Source of the DNA: JAEZRQ01 sp049294415
Lineage (GTDB): Bacteria; Patescibacteriota; Patescibacteriia; Patescibacteriales; UBA12465
Direction: 5' to 3'
Length of the DNA: 8,228 bases
Assembly: GCA_049294415.1 (NCBI GenBank)
Contig: JBAQCS010000044.1
Coordinates: forward strand, 1-8,228
In this document: in pieces, positions 7,669 through 8,228 of the stretch
How the letters are laid out: each line of letters begins with the position of its first letter
Position numbering within the stretch: position 1 is the first letter of the stretch
The notes under the pieces: generated by a model
Databases searched by the model: none
Seen by the model: the letters and a program-made list of their open reading frames with translations, nothing else
Told to the model about the DNA's origin: nothing
Program-made: the position numbers and the translations under genes

Positions 7669-7741
7669 GCTCCCATGGCTCAGAGGTTAGAGCACCGCTC
7701 TTATAAAGCGGGGGTCGATGGTTCAATTCCATCTGGGAGCA
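7669..7741 (+). tRNA. tRNA-Ile, anticodon UAU
   Basis: A complete 73-base cloverleaf: acceptor GCTCCCA/TGGGAGC (7 pairs), D stem GCTC/GAGC with an 8-base loop, anticodon stem CCGCT/AGCGG (5 pairs) around the loop CTTATAA, a 5-base variable loop, and T stem GATGG/CCATC around TTCAATT. The discriminator is A7741, and CCA is not encoded (the next bases are CAA), so it must be added after transcription. The anticodon TAT at 7702-7704 reads AUA, an isoleucine codon. Most bacteria read AUA with a CAU-anticodon tRNA modified to lysidine by TilS, so a genomic UAU anticodon is unusual. AUA is common here: I count 11 of about 42 Ile codons in the preceding gene. Confidence 0.95.
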
Positions 7742-7742
7742 C

Positions 7743-7773
7743 AAAAAATGACTGATTTTTTTCAGTCATTTTT
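7743..7773 (+). terminator. Rho-independent terminator after tRNA-Ile
   Basis: The stem TGACTGA (7749-7755) pairs with TCAGTCA (7762-7768) across a six-T loop, flanked by an A-run on the left (7743-7748) and a T-run on the right (7769-7773), so A-T pairs can extend the stem. It begins one base after the tRNA discriminator. The A-run and T-run would let it work on either strand. It separates tRNA-Ile from tRNA-Val transcription. Confidence 0.85.
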
Positions 7774-7840
7774 ATATTTACTTTTAAAAAGAAAGCTGAT
7801 AACATTAGGGTATTATTGTGAAGAATAACTTGATAAAAAA

Positions 7841-7914
7841 GGGCTCGTAGCTCAGTTGGTTAGAGCGCTACGTTGACATCGTAGAGGTCTGCAGTTCGAG
7901 TCTGCACGGGCCCA
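7841..7914 (+). tRNA. tRNA-Val, anticodon GAC
   Basis: A complete 74-base cloverleaf: acceptor GGGCTCG/CGGGCCC with one G-U pair, D stem GCTC/GAGC with a 9-base loop, anticodon stem CTACG/CGTAG around TTGACAT (anticodon GAC at 7875-7877, reading GUC and GUU), variable loop AGGTC, and T stem TGCAG/CTGCA around TTCGAGT. The discriminator is A7914; CCA is not encoded. Its charging enzyme is presumably the valS product nearby. The promoter is uncertain: TATTAT at 7811-7816 could be a -10 giving a leader of about 18 bases, but no -35 stands out. The Hsp20 gene starts 18 bases downstream with no terminator between them. Confidence 0.97.
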
Positions 7915-7932
7915 CATCAAATAATTAATACT

Positions 7933-8228
7933 ATGCTTAACAATCTATTTTCTAAAAAAAATCAAAACACCGATATAGAAGAACCGGAAAATTCTACGGA
8001 TGGATGGATAGAAGAAAAAGTTGAAAATGAGAAAATGGCCATTGATGTTTATCAAACTAATCAAGCGATTATTATAAAATCAATTTTAGCTGGAATTCAT
8101 CCAGAAAATTTAAAAATTTCTCTACATAATGACCTGTTAATAATCAAAGGATCGTATGGCAAGGAAGAGTTAATACCAGAAGAAGATTATCTTTATAAAG
8201 AGTGTTACTTTGGTGACTTCTCCAGATC
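7933..8228 (+). CDS. Hsp20/alpha-crystallin small heat-shock protein, C-terminus cut by window edge
   Basis: An ATP-independent holdase chaperone that binds unfolding proteins in the cytoplasm, usually as large oligomers. Ninety-eight codons are visible, with no stop before the window ends; the family is usually about 140-160 residues. Residues 1-34 are a short polar N-terminal arm. The alpha-crystallin domain starts near M35-A36 (MAIDVYQTNQAIIIKS) and includes the AGIHPENL segment (53-60), the beta-strand signature NDLLIIKG (66-73), and an acidic loop leading into DYLYKECYFGDFSR (85-98), which resembles the family's Y-x-x-E-x-x-x-G-x-F-x-R pattern. The ATG at 7933 follows tRNA-Val by 18 bases with no Shine-Dalgarno sequence, no visible promoter and no CIRCE element. 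Co-transcription with the tRNA and release by tRNA 3' processing is the simplest reading (inference). Confidence 0.93.
   Translation, partial: MLNNLFSKKNQNTDIEEPENSTDGWIEEKVENEKMAIDVYQTNQAIIIKSILAGIHPENLKISLHNDLLIIKGSYGKEELIPEEDYLYKECYFGDFSR

Noticed and set aside
7873..7878. Perfect TTGACA -35 hexamer inside tRNA-Val as a promoter for hsp20
   Set aside because: It is the anticodon loop itself, and the bases 17 downstream (TCGAGT) are not a -10.
1..8228. CRISPR arrays, insertion sequences, integrase sites at the tRNAs, toxin-antitoxin pairs
   Set aside because: I saw no spaced direct repeats, no transposase or integrase frame, and no repeat of either tRNA 3' end downstream within the window.

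Overview
The window looks like an ordinary chromosomal housekeeping segment from an AT-rich bacterium, most likely a member of the Patescibacteria (Candidate Phyla Radiation). Three things point there: the compact gene packing; an NrnA/DHH-like protein and a small four-helix membrane protein of types I associate with CPR genomes; and cysteine-bearing ValRS and PheS variants. This placement is inference from protein style, not a database result. The genetic code appears standard: valS ends in TGA, the other complete genes end in TAA, and no in-frame TGA is needed as a sense codon.

Layout. Positions 1-6366 are one tightly packed minus-strand unit read right to left: valS (valyl-tRNA synthetase), a 126-residue four-helix membrane protein, pheS and pheT (the two phenylalanyl-tRNA synthetase subunits; pheT runs off the left edge). 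The junctions are a 4-base ATGA overlap, then gaps of 9 and 10 bases, so an operon is very likely. Positions 6367-6472 are a short divergent control region with back-to-back -35 hexamers and a palindrome over the rightward -10. Positions 6473-7615 hold a plus-strand DHH/NrnA-like gene whose catalytic motifs are largely destroyed. Then come tRNA-Ile with a UAU anticodon, a rho-independent terminator, tRNA-Val(GAC), and the start of an Hsp20 small heat-shock protein gene that begins only 18 bases after the tRNA and runs off the right edge.

Most of the content serves translation: two aminoacyl-tRNA synthetases, two tRNAs (one a substrate type for the neighbouring valS) and a possible pseudoenzyme from a family that degrades nanoRNA or cyclic dinucleotides. 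I saw no mobile element, CRISPR array, toxin-antitoxin pair or defence island. The points most worth a second look are the UAU isoleucine tRNA, the degenerate DHH protein, the membrane protein embedded in the synthetase operon, the symmetric divergent promoter and the tRNA-Val/hsp20 junction.
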